NCBI GenBank assembly: GCA_029964075.1
Contig: CM057149.1
Location: forward strand, 17,436,197 to 17,500,196
DNA length: 64,000 bases
Source of the DNA: Patiria pectinifera
Taxonomy: Eukaryota > Echinodermata > Asteroidea > Valvatida > Asterinidae
Direction of reading: 5' to 3'
Of this stretch, positions 31,771 through 46,700 are shown piece by piece (within the stretch, counting starts at the first letter, position 1; each line of letters opens with the position of its first letter). The notes under the pieces are model-generated. The model had not been told where the DNA came from. It ran no database searches and saw nothing but the letters and a program-made list of their open reading frames with translations. The translations under genes and the position numbers were made by a program.

Positions 31771-34700
31771 CTGCAAAACAACGGAAGAGGGAACATTTGT
31801 ATTTAAAGATACAGTCCATCATTTGTAATTTGTGCATTTTGTTCGTTTGAAGCAACAAAAGCGCTTAAGATCTAAAGAAGGGTGCTGAACAACTAACCTG
31901 GTGAAGTTTCAGCTCAGCTTCAGCTGTATATTTCGAGAAAAACAACATTCTAGGATCTCAATTTCAAATCAAATGTTGCTGAATCATGTTTTGAATTGGG
32001 CCTGAATTCAGCGTCCAAGACACGTTCTCACGGAGCCGATTGCAGCTACGCGATGTCGCGCACTAATCCATGTGCGCATGCCAATGCTTGCGCGCACTTC
32101 GCCTAATAACAAAACGAACTACTAATTTGAATTTCCTACGGTGCTTCTTTAGTTGCTTTTTGGACAGCTGCAAATGATGGACTCTGGCTTTAAAGATGCG
32201 TACCCCATGCTCTCAAAAACATGGATTTTTTTTCTCCTAACAACTTTTCAATTTGTATGTTTTGTTTTAAAGGGAATATACAACATCTGCTTCTGCTGTA
32301 ATTTTCAGAAGTGAATGGTTTTGGGGGTTAGTATTTTATAGCAAATATTGTTACACTGACTTGTTTGAAGTGTTGGCTTAGTAGATGCTGGAAAAATCTG
32401 AAAATTGAAGCAAAAGCAAATGTTGTACATTCCCTTTAACTTGTGACAGATGGTGTCCGTCACGGCGATGTTCTACCGTACTGAATTTTGGCAGATTTGG
32501 GAGGATTTGGGATCAAAGGTTTACCTCATCGCCACTGCTGCTGTCTTCTGAGGGAAGCTCAGTGTCTTCATCTGCATCATCTCCGTTCTCGCTCGCTGAA
32601 TCGTTAGCTTGCTGGGACAAAATCTCCTCGCCCTGCACGACACAATGCCGGTTCAAAAATGTACGAAAACAATTAACACAATCTCCAGAACGCTACCCTA
32701 CAATAATTTTGCCTTCACTGACATATATAAACACTGTATACTCAGTGTGTTACCTCCTGACAATACATTGTCTCATCATTTGAGAAAACACATTTGTAAA
32801 ACCAAACATTTCTTGAACTTTGTCTCTATGAATCACAACCTACTTGCAAAAGGTATGAACAAGTTTTCTGTAAAATGACAGAGGCTGGGGAATTTCAGAC
32901 ATATTTTATAAAACCCTTATATCAAAACCTGTGCACATGAAAATGCACTTTTTTATTTTAAATACAAAACACCTTTTTATGCTTCGTTTTTAAAGATCTG
33001 TGTCGAAATGGATCTTGGAAGCACAGTTGCAGTACTCCTGCGCCCAAGCTCTTCAGTGTGTGATTTACACATGACAGTGTTTTATAACACCCTTATGAAA
33101 AACATTCAATGAGATTTCATTTTTCAGAGTTGCGGGACAAAAAATGTAGGAAAAGGTAGAAATTTAAGGAAAGAAGTAGGAGAAAAAGGAGCAAGGTAAA
33201 AAAACTAGAAAAGGTAGGAATACTTCAGAAGTCTCAGACAAGGTAATGTTCCCTAGGAACCTTCCAAGACTTCCAAATTTTTGAAATGCTCCCTTACGTG
33301 TAGATCTCTGTTCTTGAGGTTGCCGACCCAGAACGCCTCTTGGCATTTATGCAGAGCCAGCATGGCCTTGACTCGATACACAAACAGCTCCAGGTTGCGT
33401 TTGACAGCCGGTACGTGATTGGTCAATGCTACATCCTTCGCAACCTGAAACAAAAATGACAGAGAAAACACAAATTTCAAGACATTTACTGGCCATCCTC
33501 ATGATACAGCGCATAACTGTATACACCATTTTCATAGCTGCCAACTTTTCAAAATCCCAATTAGTAATCAACCCGCGCAGTCATTTTCAACTGCTCGTAT
33601 ATTAACAGTGTATGTACCAGCTTTACCAACATCGAGTACAGGTACATGGTTTATATGTACACATACCTGTAATTAATTTTGTTTTACTGTTTGTATTTGT
33701 TTGTTGAGGTCAAATAAATAATAACAATAATAACATGTGTGCATATTTTTTTGAGATGTATGCTATCGGTGTTGAGTTTCGAGTTTGTATCATGTTTTTA
33801 CACACAATGCAACCATACTCTTATTAAATTCCATGATCAAAATCTCGACCTGATGGGTCTCATCCAATTGTGCTCACGATCGTCACTGAAACGCGGTCAG
33901 TACACATCCACGAGGTGCACACAAATGACACAACACTGAAAAATATTTTAGTCTGGTCCTCAAGTACTCCACTGCACACACCGCATTGATGTCCATCAGG
34001 TGCTTGACTGCATTGCTTATTAGACTTATCACCAGTCCATCCTTTATTGTAACATTTCGCCAGAAGTTTTCGGGCAAAAACGATACTTTACAAGTATTTT
34101 TTTTCGTTAGGTAGAAAATGGGAAATTCGTAATTTTTTAGTGGCAATTCGTATTTTCGTAATTTAACAAAAAATTCGTAATAATTACGAAAAATTTGTAA
34201 TAGTTGGCAGCTATGCATTTTGTCACAGGATATACGTAATGCGAATAATGAGAAAAATGAGCAATCAGTTTTTCATTCATAAATACCTCAGACAGTTTAC
34301 CTATTGGTCGAGAGTCTGTCATGTGGGTGGTTTAAACCGCCGGTAAAACCCCGCTGCTTTCTCCGCCACATCCCGCAATACACGCCGCACGTGCACCATT
34401 CTCCATATAAGGAGAGTTTAAGCACTAGGCACACGAGGCACATACCATAGCATGGCCAGAGGGGCGTTTCACAAAACATGAAGTAAAATTGTTGAACAAA
34501 ATCGTTGGAATTTGATCAATTTTTGACTTATTTTGAATTTTTGACCTAAAAGGTATTTAGGAATAAATCAAGTGTCAGCAGCAATGAGTTTGGATGTCTC
34601 TCTCAGTGGTCTCCCCCAACTCTCCCTTCCAAATCTCTTGAGGGGGTAGTTGCATACATAGTTCCTTTGCTTCATCTTACCTTAGAATGACTACACACGT

Positions 34701-37700
34701 GATGCAGTGACCTGGTGCTTTGCTGCAGGGTTTTCAACAGCTTCAAGACGTCTTCCCTCTGGGATGGGAACAGCCTGTCGAGTAGAGGCATGCCGTGTTT
34801 CAGGAAGAGCTCAATGAAGACACGTCCATACTGGGAAGACGAAAACATTGAAACTGAAAATCAGTTGATGGACAATTGGTCTTTAAAATTAAAACTAAAA
34901 ATCTCATACAATCATCTGCAATGACAGTCTTCGTGCAAACGTGTGACGCGCAAAAACCAGCGAGGTACTGTCACACACCTGGGTCGCAACCTTAGATTTG
35001 TTCCAGTACTGTGTTATCTCTTTACCAACGACGCATGCGCTTTACGTGAGTACCGTGAGATCACCAGGGTGGACAGTTGCGCCAGTCTATTACGGCATAC
35101 ATCAAAATGGAGACGTGGTGCTCACTTTGCGATTTTCACCAAGGAGGAACTGGGTGAAATTTCACACAATAATAACAAATCCAGCGTTTTTTGTGAATGT
35201 TAAAGTTCTTAAATGAAAAAAAAATAACTTTCTATTCTGTTTGTCTCCTTCAATTAAAATAACGTTTCACTTTATCAAAATGCTGCACGATCAAATACAT
35301 AGTGGAATGGACCAATGAAACACCGCAGCTGCCTGATGAATATTTATGAGGTATAGTAAAACAAATACAACGTGTTTTTGCAGGGGAAATAGTGAAAACA
35401 AATGATCCCTCCGTGTTGGAGGGCTTCACCTCGGGAGACATTTGCATAATTTCCCACAGACGTGTACACCTATTGCACCTGTTTTGTGTCTGGCAGGGAT
35501 AGAGTTACCAAAAAGAAAAGAAAAGTTTTATACCTTGAGTGCAGACGTCAGATTGCTCCTTGCTTCAAACACCTTGAGAAGACTTATCAGGACGTGGAAG
35601 ACATGGACGGCCATGCTCCAGCGAATCAGTCGCTCTTCGGTCAAGTGACCGCCGCGCTTGGACGCCCCTCTGGCGTAAAGGTCACGAAGGTAGGTAGTCA
35701 GGTGGTCAAACAGGACGCGATAGTAACTTCCAAACGTCAATCTGTGTTATGATAACGTACAACAAATGTATACAAAATGATGATATACTTTTTGATAAAT
35801 ATTTAAACAAATCTGCTAAATACTTTTTAAGTGCTCACAGGGTGAGTCAAAAAAAGCGGAACCCAAACCTAAAAAAACCCAACCCAAACAGGTGTGGGTA
35901 ATTATCAGCATACAGACTCCAACAGGTCTTAAACATGGTGTTTAATACCGGCCAAGCACCTATTTATTCCCATTCATAAATACCTTTTTGGGTCAAAAAA
36001 ATTAGATTTTTCAGTCCAAAAGTCAAACCAAGTCAAAAGTTATAAAATTCCAACGATATTGTTCAACAAGTTTACTTCGTGTTTTTCGAAACACCTCCCT
36101 TGCTATATTATGGAATGTCTATCTCGTAAACAACTCCTTATATGGAAATTGGCACGCACGACAGCACGATGTTGCGCAGAACGCAGCTGTGCCGGTGTAG
36201 TGTGAACTTAGGATTACGAACTACTGACTCACTGGTAGTGTTGCGCATGCCTACGTGAGGATTGTGAATGTTCAACCAATAAAATAGTAATTTCAGGCAC
36301 CGGATTTCATAAGAGTCCAAATTTCATGTGACTCTGTGTTTAATACAAGCCAGCTGATCTTTATCAACCATTAAAACCGGCCACGTGACAGGCTCTCGAC
36401 CAATAGGAATGGGTAAACAAGTATTTATTAATGTACTTTGATAACAAAATAATATGCCACCCAGAAAAGTACCTGATAATTATATAATATTGGATGGCTT
36501 TGAGGTGGATACAAGAATATATTGCACGAGCTATGACAATATTGCACTCGTCTTCGACTCGTGCAATATTGTCATAGCTCGTGCAATATATTCTTGTATC
36601 CACCGAAAAAACAGCCATCCAATATTGTTATTATTATTTATATCAGGCTGACTTGATCAGCAAGAAATACAATTCAAGACACTGTCCTCATTTCATCTTT
36701 TTCGTCAAACTATTTAAAGCTGCCACAGTAATATTGTTAACAACAGTGCGTGTATACCTGGTCTTATGTGCGCTGCATGTGCGCAGCGTTCCGTGTTCGA
36801 TGGTACGCGCGCGCTACGCTCTGTTGAGTGCTTGACAACTGTGACTTTCTATGCTCTTGATCATGTGGGAACCAGTGAAAATGCCCGGATGACTGCAAAA
36901 ATAACGTTATTGCAGTCAACCGGGTACTTTATTATTGCAGGCATCCGGGAACTTTTATGAAAGCATACAATACGCAGATTTATTTTTACCGCTGGAAGCC
37001 TGATATCAATAATAATACCGGATATCGCCATATTTTTGTGGAGGTACACTGTGGACTCTCAAAATCCAGTACCACACAAGCCTAACCAGTACCTGTTGAG
37101 GGTTGGGTAGGTAGTAGAGTAGCCCGTCCTCTCATTGCTGTCTATCAGTTCTGGGATCGCGATGGTACAGATGTCCTGAATGCTCTTCAGAACGTCAGGT
37201 GTGTGACACAGGTAGATTCTACGAATTACAATAATACAAAGTCACATCAACTGGCAACAAAGCTGCAAAGCTCTTTATCAGTGTTCAATCAAACAGTTTC
37301 ATTTCATAAATAGCTGGATGTTGATAAAATGTATAAAGTACATAGTTTTTGAAATGACAAGGCACTATTTTCTGTGTCCCACAAAATGCATGTAGGATAA
37401 AGACTTGAAATCAAGTCAGTAATTAGCCAGGTTTAGTTTGCCTGCCTCAAATCCCCTAACTGCCAGTGTGAACAAGATAGGCCGCACACCACCTAGCTGC
37501 CGGCATGGACAGATAGGCCTACAGCATACCATGCCAGGGTCATGTGGGCTGCGGTATAGTACTAACAGGCGGGGACGGAGCTGGGGGTTGCTAGCATAAG
37601 GCTTGCCCCGAATCATGTGATATAGTAACAGTCTCTTTGGTCGGGAGAATGCAAAGTCAAAACGTGTAAAGCATTGGATTAAGTCGGTGTTCCAGATTTT

Positions 37701-40700
37701 ATGCAAATTTAACTCGCCAATTATTTATTCAATACTTAACACTGCTGTTACTATGGGCATCAACCAATCTGCAATTGTGATTACACAATAATAATAACAC
37801 CGGAGTCTTAAACAGCGCATGTATCTACCAACAAGGTACTCAAGGCGCTAATTAATATGAATTATACAGGGTGAGTAAAAAAAACGAAACCCAAGTGTCG
37901 GGACCATTGTTTTAGTGAAGTTCTGCATGTAGCACTTTCAAAATCTAGGATATGAAATCCCAATTCATAAGCTTTCTTTTAGTACAAGAATCATTCAAAT
38001 CACTCATGGACTTTTCAAGTTACAGAATTTTAAACACAACCGCCGTTTTAAGGGTGGACAGAACTTGAAGGCAGTGGTTGTGTTTAAAACTCCGTAACTT
38101 AAAAAGTACATGAGTGATTTGAATGATTCTTGTACTAAAAGAAAGCTTATGAATTGGGCTTTCATATCCTAAATTTGGAAAGTGCTACATGTAGAACTTC
38201 ACTAAAACAATGTTTTTTTGACTCTGTATTTAACGACAGGTAAATGAAGTATTTGAAATATGAAACCTATTTTATGTAGCACCTTATAAGGGTTTACAAG
38301 GCGATGCGGCGCATTAAGCTGCCACTGCCAGAAAACACAGGGGCAAACCCCTTCTTTCACGTGCATTATACAACGCACTGAACCTTCATCCGAAGAATGA
38401 AGCACTAATGGTTAAGTGTCTTGCTTAAGGACACAAGTGTCAAGATCTGGACTCGAACCCACACTCTTCAGATCAGAAACACCAGAGCTTGAGTCTGTGC
38501 TCTTAACTGCTCGGCCATGACATTCCACCATTCATTGGGGGGGGGGGGAAATCACTGTTGTATAAACAGAAGATTGGTCCGTCAATGTATTTATACTGAA
38601 TCATCAATGAGTATAAATGGTATGAGAGTGTCAAAGTAGGAAAATATCTTTTTTTTTCTCTCCATTTTTCATTGTCTTGGCTTACCTGAGCAGTGACTGG
38701 AGGAGTTCATTGTGTTTGGCACCTTTCTCTATTAGGCCGTCCTGGTCCAACCATTCTCGCTTCAACAGACCTTCGGCCATGTCAGCTGCAATCATATTAA
38801 GTTAAATCAGTTCTTCAATTACCCCCGGTGTCAAGGTCTTACTTCTCCGGCGTGCCAGCTTCTCCGGGTGGATTCGGCGGATAATTGAGCACGTCACAGT
38901 GCACGTTTCATGAACACGATTCATGCTCATGTGTCGGCTGTGCTTACTTTTCCTCGGGCTGTATTCTGAAGTCTACCAAGCCCAATAATAATACAGTGAG
39001 GGCCACAAAAATTCTGGATTGGACCAGTACCCTGTAAACATGCATACAAATATCCTAAGATCTTACGTGCACCAGTACAACCCCAAAGAACTCGGCACAC
39101 TAATACAGTTGACGAAAATGTACACTACTGCACAATTTTGTGCATGCGTGTTGAAGCGAAATTTCCCTTTCGGAGAAGCTAGCACGCCGGAGAAGTGAGA
39201 CCGTGACCCCGGTACCATAAGATGACACAAAGCGTTGACTATAAAAATTTGGGCCATTATCAAAAAGCAAGAAAATTAAAATCCTAGAAAAAAGTTTTTC
39301 AGGATTTGAGGTGACCATTGCTATAACAAAATGTATAAAAATGAGTGCTAATATAATTTTTTTCTCCTAAAAGCAACTTGACTTGTTTCAAATTTATTAA
39401 TTTGTCCGCATTATTGACTTTTTACTTCTTGACTTAACATTTTTTCATTGTTTTTCTATCACTGAATGACATTCAGCAGGTTTAGGACAAAAATATTACG
39501 AGTTTAATTGCTCATGTCGATTATTCAAAGCAAAAATAGATAAAGCTAATATTTAGGGAACTTTTCTGTAAGCTTTGGGGAAGTGAAAACGATTATTATA
39601 TTCCATGTGTCACATAGCTTTCCAGGGAGATGCCCCTTTTTTTGTTCAGCGTGGGGGATTTTCTCAATTTTTACAGCATGCACCATTTCATGGATACCCC
39701 CAACTTTGTGGTCACATCGTCACCGTTTTCACAAAGAGGCGAATTTAGTATTTCACTGTCTGAACAAACATTCAAGATAATCACGTTTAAAGTTGGTCCT
39801 TTTTTTCATTCGACAATTTGAAACTTAAAGATGCATAAAATATGCAAGATTTAGGTATCAGAGGAAAGAAGAGCTTCTAATCTTCCTAAATGTAGCAAAC
39901 TTTAGGAAAAATAGGTGATTAGTTTTGCAGAATTAATCAATTAAGAGAAGTGGCTGTTCGTGAAAACGAAACAAAAACAATTAGCAAATTCGCCCCTTCG
40001 TGAAAACGCTGGAGTGACTACGCGCAGATTTCGCCCTTCTGCAGTCTGAGTCAATGCATTTTTTGTACAGTACGCGCAGATTCTGCCACACTGCGCATGC
40101 GCCTTGAAATTCGCCCCTTCGTGAAAACATTTTATTGCACGCGCATGGAATTTGCCCTTTCATGATATACCCGCCATTGTATTACAATGTATTTATTTAC
40201 TGAAAATGTATTTATACCATAGAGTGCGGAAATTCGCCCCTTCGTGAAAAAAACGCAAAACGGCACTTTTGGCAAATTCGCCCATTCGTAAATTAGGTTA
40301 ATTAAGATTTTAATGAATTTTTTTGAAAGTATAGCCTCACCAGGTTGTAGATATTGATATATTTATTCATTTTCACACAAAAAAACACATTTCGAAAAAC
40401 AGACGATTTCCATGAAATTCGCCCCTTCGTGAAAACGGTGACGACATGGTACAGGGGGCATGTCATTGAAAATACGTCCTGTCATTCTGTTGCATCCTCA
40501 GCATGATGGGATGTATTTTCAATGGCATGCCCACCTGAGATGACCATGTGACCACAAAGATGGCGGTATCCGTGGAACAGTCTCTGGGGGTGGACTGCCA
40601 CCCTTTGGTGCAATCTCTGTAGACATTTGAGCTTACCTATACTCTCACTGTTATCAGTTGTCTCAGAAAGTTCACTGAGAGAGACAAGAAGACGAAGCAG

Positions 40701-43700
40701 GAAGATGGCTGAAGACAAGTCAGGCACTGTGTCTAAGAACTTCTCCAAGTAGCTGAAAGCGTGCCTGACATCACATAATGCAAAGAAAAAAACAAAAGAA
40801 ATCCACATATGAGACCTGCTAACAGTGTTTTTATCTGCAGCACACATTGTTAGGCCAAAAAAAAAAAGTTTCCGGTTTCTGGTATGGAGCTTGCCCAAAA
40901 AAAGGTGCGGCGACGAGTTTTTTTTTTTTTTTTTTAACCTGTTTTTTTGGCTTCAAATGTATGCCGATAACTGCAAATGGTGCCCGACTAAACTTAGTGC
41001 AAATTTATGGGAGTCCAGAGAGGCCACATAAAGCTTAATTCTCGATCATAACTCCATCTAAAAACATGTTAAAATTGTGCAGCAGCAGGATTCCAGTCAA
41101 ACCAGTGAGTTTGGCGGTTTTGAGACATCATCTTTTATTGAAAAATAAAAACTTGTTCAGTTTGCCGACGCGCATGGCTACGGCGACGCGCATACCAGAA
41201 ACCTTAATAGATCGTGATTATTCAGCTAGTTCGATATTTATTCAAAATGACGTCACACCATTGCTATCACCCAGTCATGCATGTACATTAAAGCATTTCA
41301 AAGAACGGCTTTCGTCGAGCTGCCACAGTGGCCCGGTGGACAGTTGAATGAACTATAGATTGCAAGAGCCGTGGTTCGAACCCATGTCCATTTTCATCAA
41401 ATATTTCTGTTGGTTGGGATAAGTTAAATTGAAGGAAAAACACTACGAAGGTCATTTTCAAAGATATGCCCAAAGACGCATTTAAAAAATTTTCCATTAG
41501 TTGTTCATTTTTAATTCGGCGGTGAATGGGTGCGCACAAGCGTTGACACGACGCGCATGTGCTTTAATTTGTCAGTTAAGTGGGTGACATTGCGTAGCTT
41601 CAATCGGCTGAATGAAAACGTGTCCTGGATGCTAATTTCGGGCACAATTCAAAACCTGTCTCGGCAACTTTTGAATTGAAACCGAGATCCTAGAATATTC
41701 TTTTCTCGGAATATACAGCATTCACTGATGAGCTAAAACTTCATCAGGTTAGTTGTTAAGCGCCTTTCTTTAGATTTTGAGCACTTTTGTTGCTGCAAAC
41801 CAAACAAATGCAAAAATGACAAATGACATGCTCTACCTTTAAAGCAATAATCCCTGTACTGCCCAAAACTGCCCTGCCTATTTCTCCCTGTACTGCCCCA
41901 ATAAATACAATGTAATACAATGTAGTACAGAAGCTCATGGGTTAAGTCCTTACAAATTTAAGCGATTAGACATGTTCAGCTTACTTGTGGAGTTGTTTTG
42001 CTGTGAGTTGCGTTCGGCCACTGCTCTTGATACGGGATGTCAAGACTTTCAAGGCATCCAAGAACAAGGACTTGTTCTCGCTGGACGCAAAGCCATTCCT
42101 GAAAAAATGTCATGATACGACTGAATTAGACAACTGAATTCCTTCCTTTTTTAGCATCTACTTTATTCTTCAGCTTTCCACATGAATTTGCTGTGATCAC
42201 CAGCCTCTATATTACCTGCGAATTACATTTCGACTCCCATTGAAACAAATTCAGCCAGACCTGGTCAAAATATTTTGTTACATCGAAATGTTTTATTAAA
42301 AGGAGCGCTGGTCCCATTCCCTGTGCACATAAATGCACAGTGGGGACGAAGCGTTAAGTTAACTTTAACCAGAAATGTGTATGAACGAGAGCCAACTTTA
42401 ATAACGCCTCCTTGTTCAAGCCACTCAATTGCAAGAGACATTGCATTCCAAAAATAGTAGACCACCGGAGCCGGATACCTCCACTGCGACAGGAAGCTCA
42501 AAGTTCCTATCAAAACTGCCTCGTAGTTGAGGTTAAAACTACGATACCTCAAGATATTTTATACTACTTCCTTCATCAAAGCTAAAAACAATATGGGCTT
42601 TCAGTGTTCTCCAACTTTGAAAATTAAAGGTCGGTGCGCCGTCAAAAAGTGGAGGGGGGGCGCTACAATTATGTTAGGGGCGCTATTTGCAGTCATACAT
42701 TTCTTTATGCTAGGGGCGCTATTTGCAGATGAACATGTAATTTATGTACGGATAACAGCTTTTAGGCCATTTCTAACACAGCAACACTAACAAATTAAGT
42801 ACAATACTGGCTCAGCATCATCTTTTTTAACACATCAGTGACCAGGGACTCTGAGGCAGTTTGGCCTTGAGACTTTTGACCTGATTGATTGCTACAATGG
42901 GCAGGCTTGTCAGTTTGACAAGTGTTGCATGTTACTGCTTTTGGCAGAGTTTCTGGCCAAAATATACCCTGGAGGGTAAGGGTAGTCCCACTTGTTTTTT
43001 AAGCATGGCGGACAACTTTTTAAGCTTGGCGGCAGCTTTTGAAGCTTGGTAGGTGCCTCAGAAAGCATGGCGGGGCACCAGGTTATTTTTACAGGTTGGA
43101 GAACACTGCAGGCTTTGGTCTTGTTATTCAATGAAGGTGAATTTCACAGAGTTTCTCACCATGAGAAGAGAGAGAGCAGTGACTTGAGTAGGAGGTGCAG
43201 ACACGCTGCCATTTCGTGGTATTCAGGAGTGTTGGCACCGGGACCATCAATGACCCCGTCATTCTGCGCTACGAGGGCCTGTAAGAGAACCCAAAACTTG
43301 GTTTTTCGGATTTTAGTTTTATATTCTACTTAAAGAGTGCGTTCGATTACTTCCCCCACGCTTACTCGTGCAAGCGTGACAGCGTTTGATTTACCTCTCA
43401 CGTGACTTCTGGCATTTAATCGAGCCTGGCCCAAGTGACCGACTCGCCGAGCCGGTTAGTTGGGTAAGTATCCCATAAGGCCATGCAAAAAACATGGCTG
43501 TCAACATGACGTCCGGCGGGCGCCTCAGGCCGTGTGCTTCCAGAGCTACAGCGATGTCTATTGTCAGTCCGTCCCCGTGTATTTTCAATGGGCGTGGACC
43601 TAGACCTAGCTCTAGACAGTTGATTCGGATGCAGCCTCAGTGTCATGTCAACATTCAACTTTCCAGCTCTTGCACCAGACTTTACCCAAAACCGTTGGTT

Positions 43701-46700
43701 TATTTAGCTCCACTGCGCATGTCTGTCATCACGCGAGGAGTAGGCGCGAGTAAGCTGGGGGAAGTAATCGAACGCACTTGTAAAGTTTGAGAAAGACATG
43801 TTGCATTTAGATTTATGACTTGGGGATCATTTCGAAACCACTTTGGGCCGTCTCAATTCACATCCGGGACGAGTTCCGGACAAGTTGCAGGTAGAATCAG
43901 TCACTTTGTTCGGGAGAAGCTCTGCATTTGCCCCAGACATGTTCCGGGGAAATTTTTATTAGCAACTGCTTGACTCAGCATAACTTCATTGTGGGAAGAT
44001 TGCAAGGAAGTTGATCAGAATCCTGCAACTTATACCAGATATAATGTCGCGAAAGTTGCAGTTTACAACGTCATAAAGCCCTTCAGAAGACTTCCGGGAT
44101 TTGCATTTGGGGTTGGGCTTCTTTTATGGGTACCCGTGTCTTACTTCAGTAGGATGCCTGGTTCTCGTACTACCCATAAAAAAAGCACACCACTAGTAGT
44201 TTAAATATGTTCAAACTAAGAATTTTAAATACGATAATGATTAAGACGTATAGAGACATGCATTGGGAAAACCAACAGACTTTAAAGTGACTAAAAATGA
44301 ACCAACTACAAAACACAACGGCCAACACCACTGTTCAATAGAGAATTGAAACCAGTGTGACTTGCCTGGAAGAATGCGCTGGTTGACTCCAGATGATCAC
44401 AGAGGTGTGGCAAGAGCTTGATAGCCTTGAGGGCAATCTCCTGAGGAGTGAAGCGGTTCAGGTGGGAGAAGCCTGTATTCTTGTCGGATTTGGTCTGAGG
44501 AAATTCAGATTAATATTGACCAAAATGAAATTAACGATTAAGGCAAAGCATACTAAGTACCATTATGGGCGCCATACGTAAGTACCCCCTCAACGGTAAG
44601 AAAGGGAGAGTTGGGGGAGACCACTGGGAGAGACTTCCAAACCCATTGCCGAGGACGCCTGACGCTGACGCGAAGACGCTTTGGCTTTATGCACATTCAG
44701 AATAAAATAAACCGTGTGTACTTTAAACAGGCATGCAACTGGGAATTTAGGGGGAAAAAATGAAGAAATTCCAAACTGCACAAGACTTTGTACAGTGTTT
44801 TTCCATTTGTAATGGTTTTCCCGAGAGGTTAAACACGAGTAAATCTGGGGATCCGAGGAAAAGTTGAATGCAAACCAGTACACGCATACAGGGTGTCCCA
44901 TCCACTGGGCTTCCGCAAAAAGCATTCTCTCTTGTTTGCGCTTAAACAGTTTTCAGAAATTAGTACGAATGAATGAAATTATTTCACCTCATTAATAAGG
45001 GAATAAATGTGTGCTCCGGAGGTTTTTATCACTCTGTTTAAGACCACTTAGAGTCTGGGTGCTGATAATTACCCGAGCCCCATTAAACAGAGTGATAAAT
45101 ACTGACGGAGCACATATTTATTCCCATTCATAAATACCTTTTCGGTAAAAAAAAATCATAAAATTCGTTCAAAACATCCCGATTTTGTTCAACAAATTCA
45201 CTTTATGCTTTTTGAAACATCCCTCTTGCAAAATAATGGAGTGTTCAGCTGGCGAGTAAGATGTAAACAACCCTTTTATGGAGATTGATGCGCGCGTATC
45301 ATGTTCTGCGCGATGTCGCGCAGAACGCACCTGGCGCGTTGCGTTTTGAATTTAGAACTATAAAATTCTGACTCGCTGGTAGTGTTGCGCATGCCTACGT
45401 GAGGATTGTGAACGTTCAACCAATGAAATGATAAGAGACACTGGATTTTTAGGAGTCTACATTTTATTGCGACACTGGAAAAGTGTTTAAGACCAGCTAG
45501 CCATGTCTTTATCATCCGTTTAAGACCGGCCACGTGACGGGCTCTCGACCAATAGGAATGGCTAAACTGTCTGAGGTATTTATGAATATAATACAAAGAT
45601 CCAGATATAAGGGATAGCATATCAGTAACCAACAATTTTTGAGAGCAGGTTAATTTCCTTGTCAAGTGCTCACCCAAGCACAAGGCAATAACAAATTGAG
45701 TCCACTTTTACCTCAAACCACGAGGTCCGGATGTAAATCTCAGACTGTGGAGTTCAGGATTTAGTTAAGGTTTAGGTCTAAACTGTAACTTTGCTATTTC
45801 AAAGATTTCAACTCTTGTTCCCCAGTATTATTGGCTTGGGCTTCAAGGTAGAGTATATCATTTGCAGCTATCCAAAAAGTAACTGACAAAATTGTTGTTG
45901 AAAAGCTCCTTGCGAGTAAGTTTTTGCTGTTACTTTTTTATTTTTAATGTGTGTAATAGCGCGTCATGGTACATTTTTAGAGTGTATTTTCTTGTATTTT
46001 AATTATATTTTACTGTACAGCGCATCTGAACAAAATCGTATTGGAATTTGCGCTTTATAAATGAATAAATAATTATAATTATTACTTGGTTTGAAGATAG
46101 TAATGTCGCTAAACTTCCTACGAAATTTTTTTCTAGCATGCTGTCCTTTTGAAGAAAAAAATATAGAAGAAGGCTATTTCCAAAGATGCGTCAAGTGACG
46201 CATCATTTTTGGAAATTTTCGTCAGCAGTTGGTTGGTAATTTGGCAAATCCGTGCATGGGTGCGTGCAAGCGTTGACAAGACGTGCGTGGAAGCGTTAAC
46301 AATTTACACACGTGCGTGCTGTTGCTCTAATTTGTTGACTCGGTGCGTGACATCGCTGCAATGACGTAGCTGCAATCGGCTGAATGAGAATGTGTCCTGG
46401 ACGCTCAACTTTTGAATTGAAATCAAGATCCTAGAATATTCTTTTCTCGGAATATACAGCATTCACAGAGCTGAAACTTCATCAGGTTAGCTGTTCAGCA
46501 CCCTTCTTTAGATTTAAAGCCCTTTTGTTGCTTCAAACGAACAAAATGCACAAATGACAAATGATACACTCTACCTGTAAGTCACCTTCAGTTATTAAAG
46601 TTTGTTTCACGCACTAGTTCTGTACAGAAAATCTTGATTGATGTATCACCCTGGAACAGAGGAAGTAATACCTTAAGGAAAGTTCTCCTCTTGGTAGAAG

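Noticed and set aside
43391..43790. Overlapping ORFs of 65-98 codons
   Set aside because: They lie wholly within the MITE at 43336-43778.
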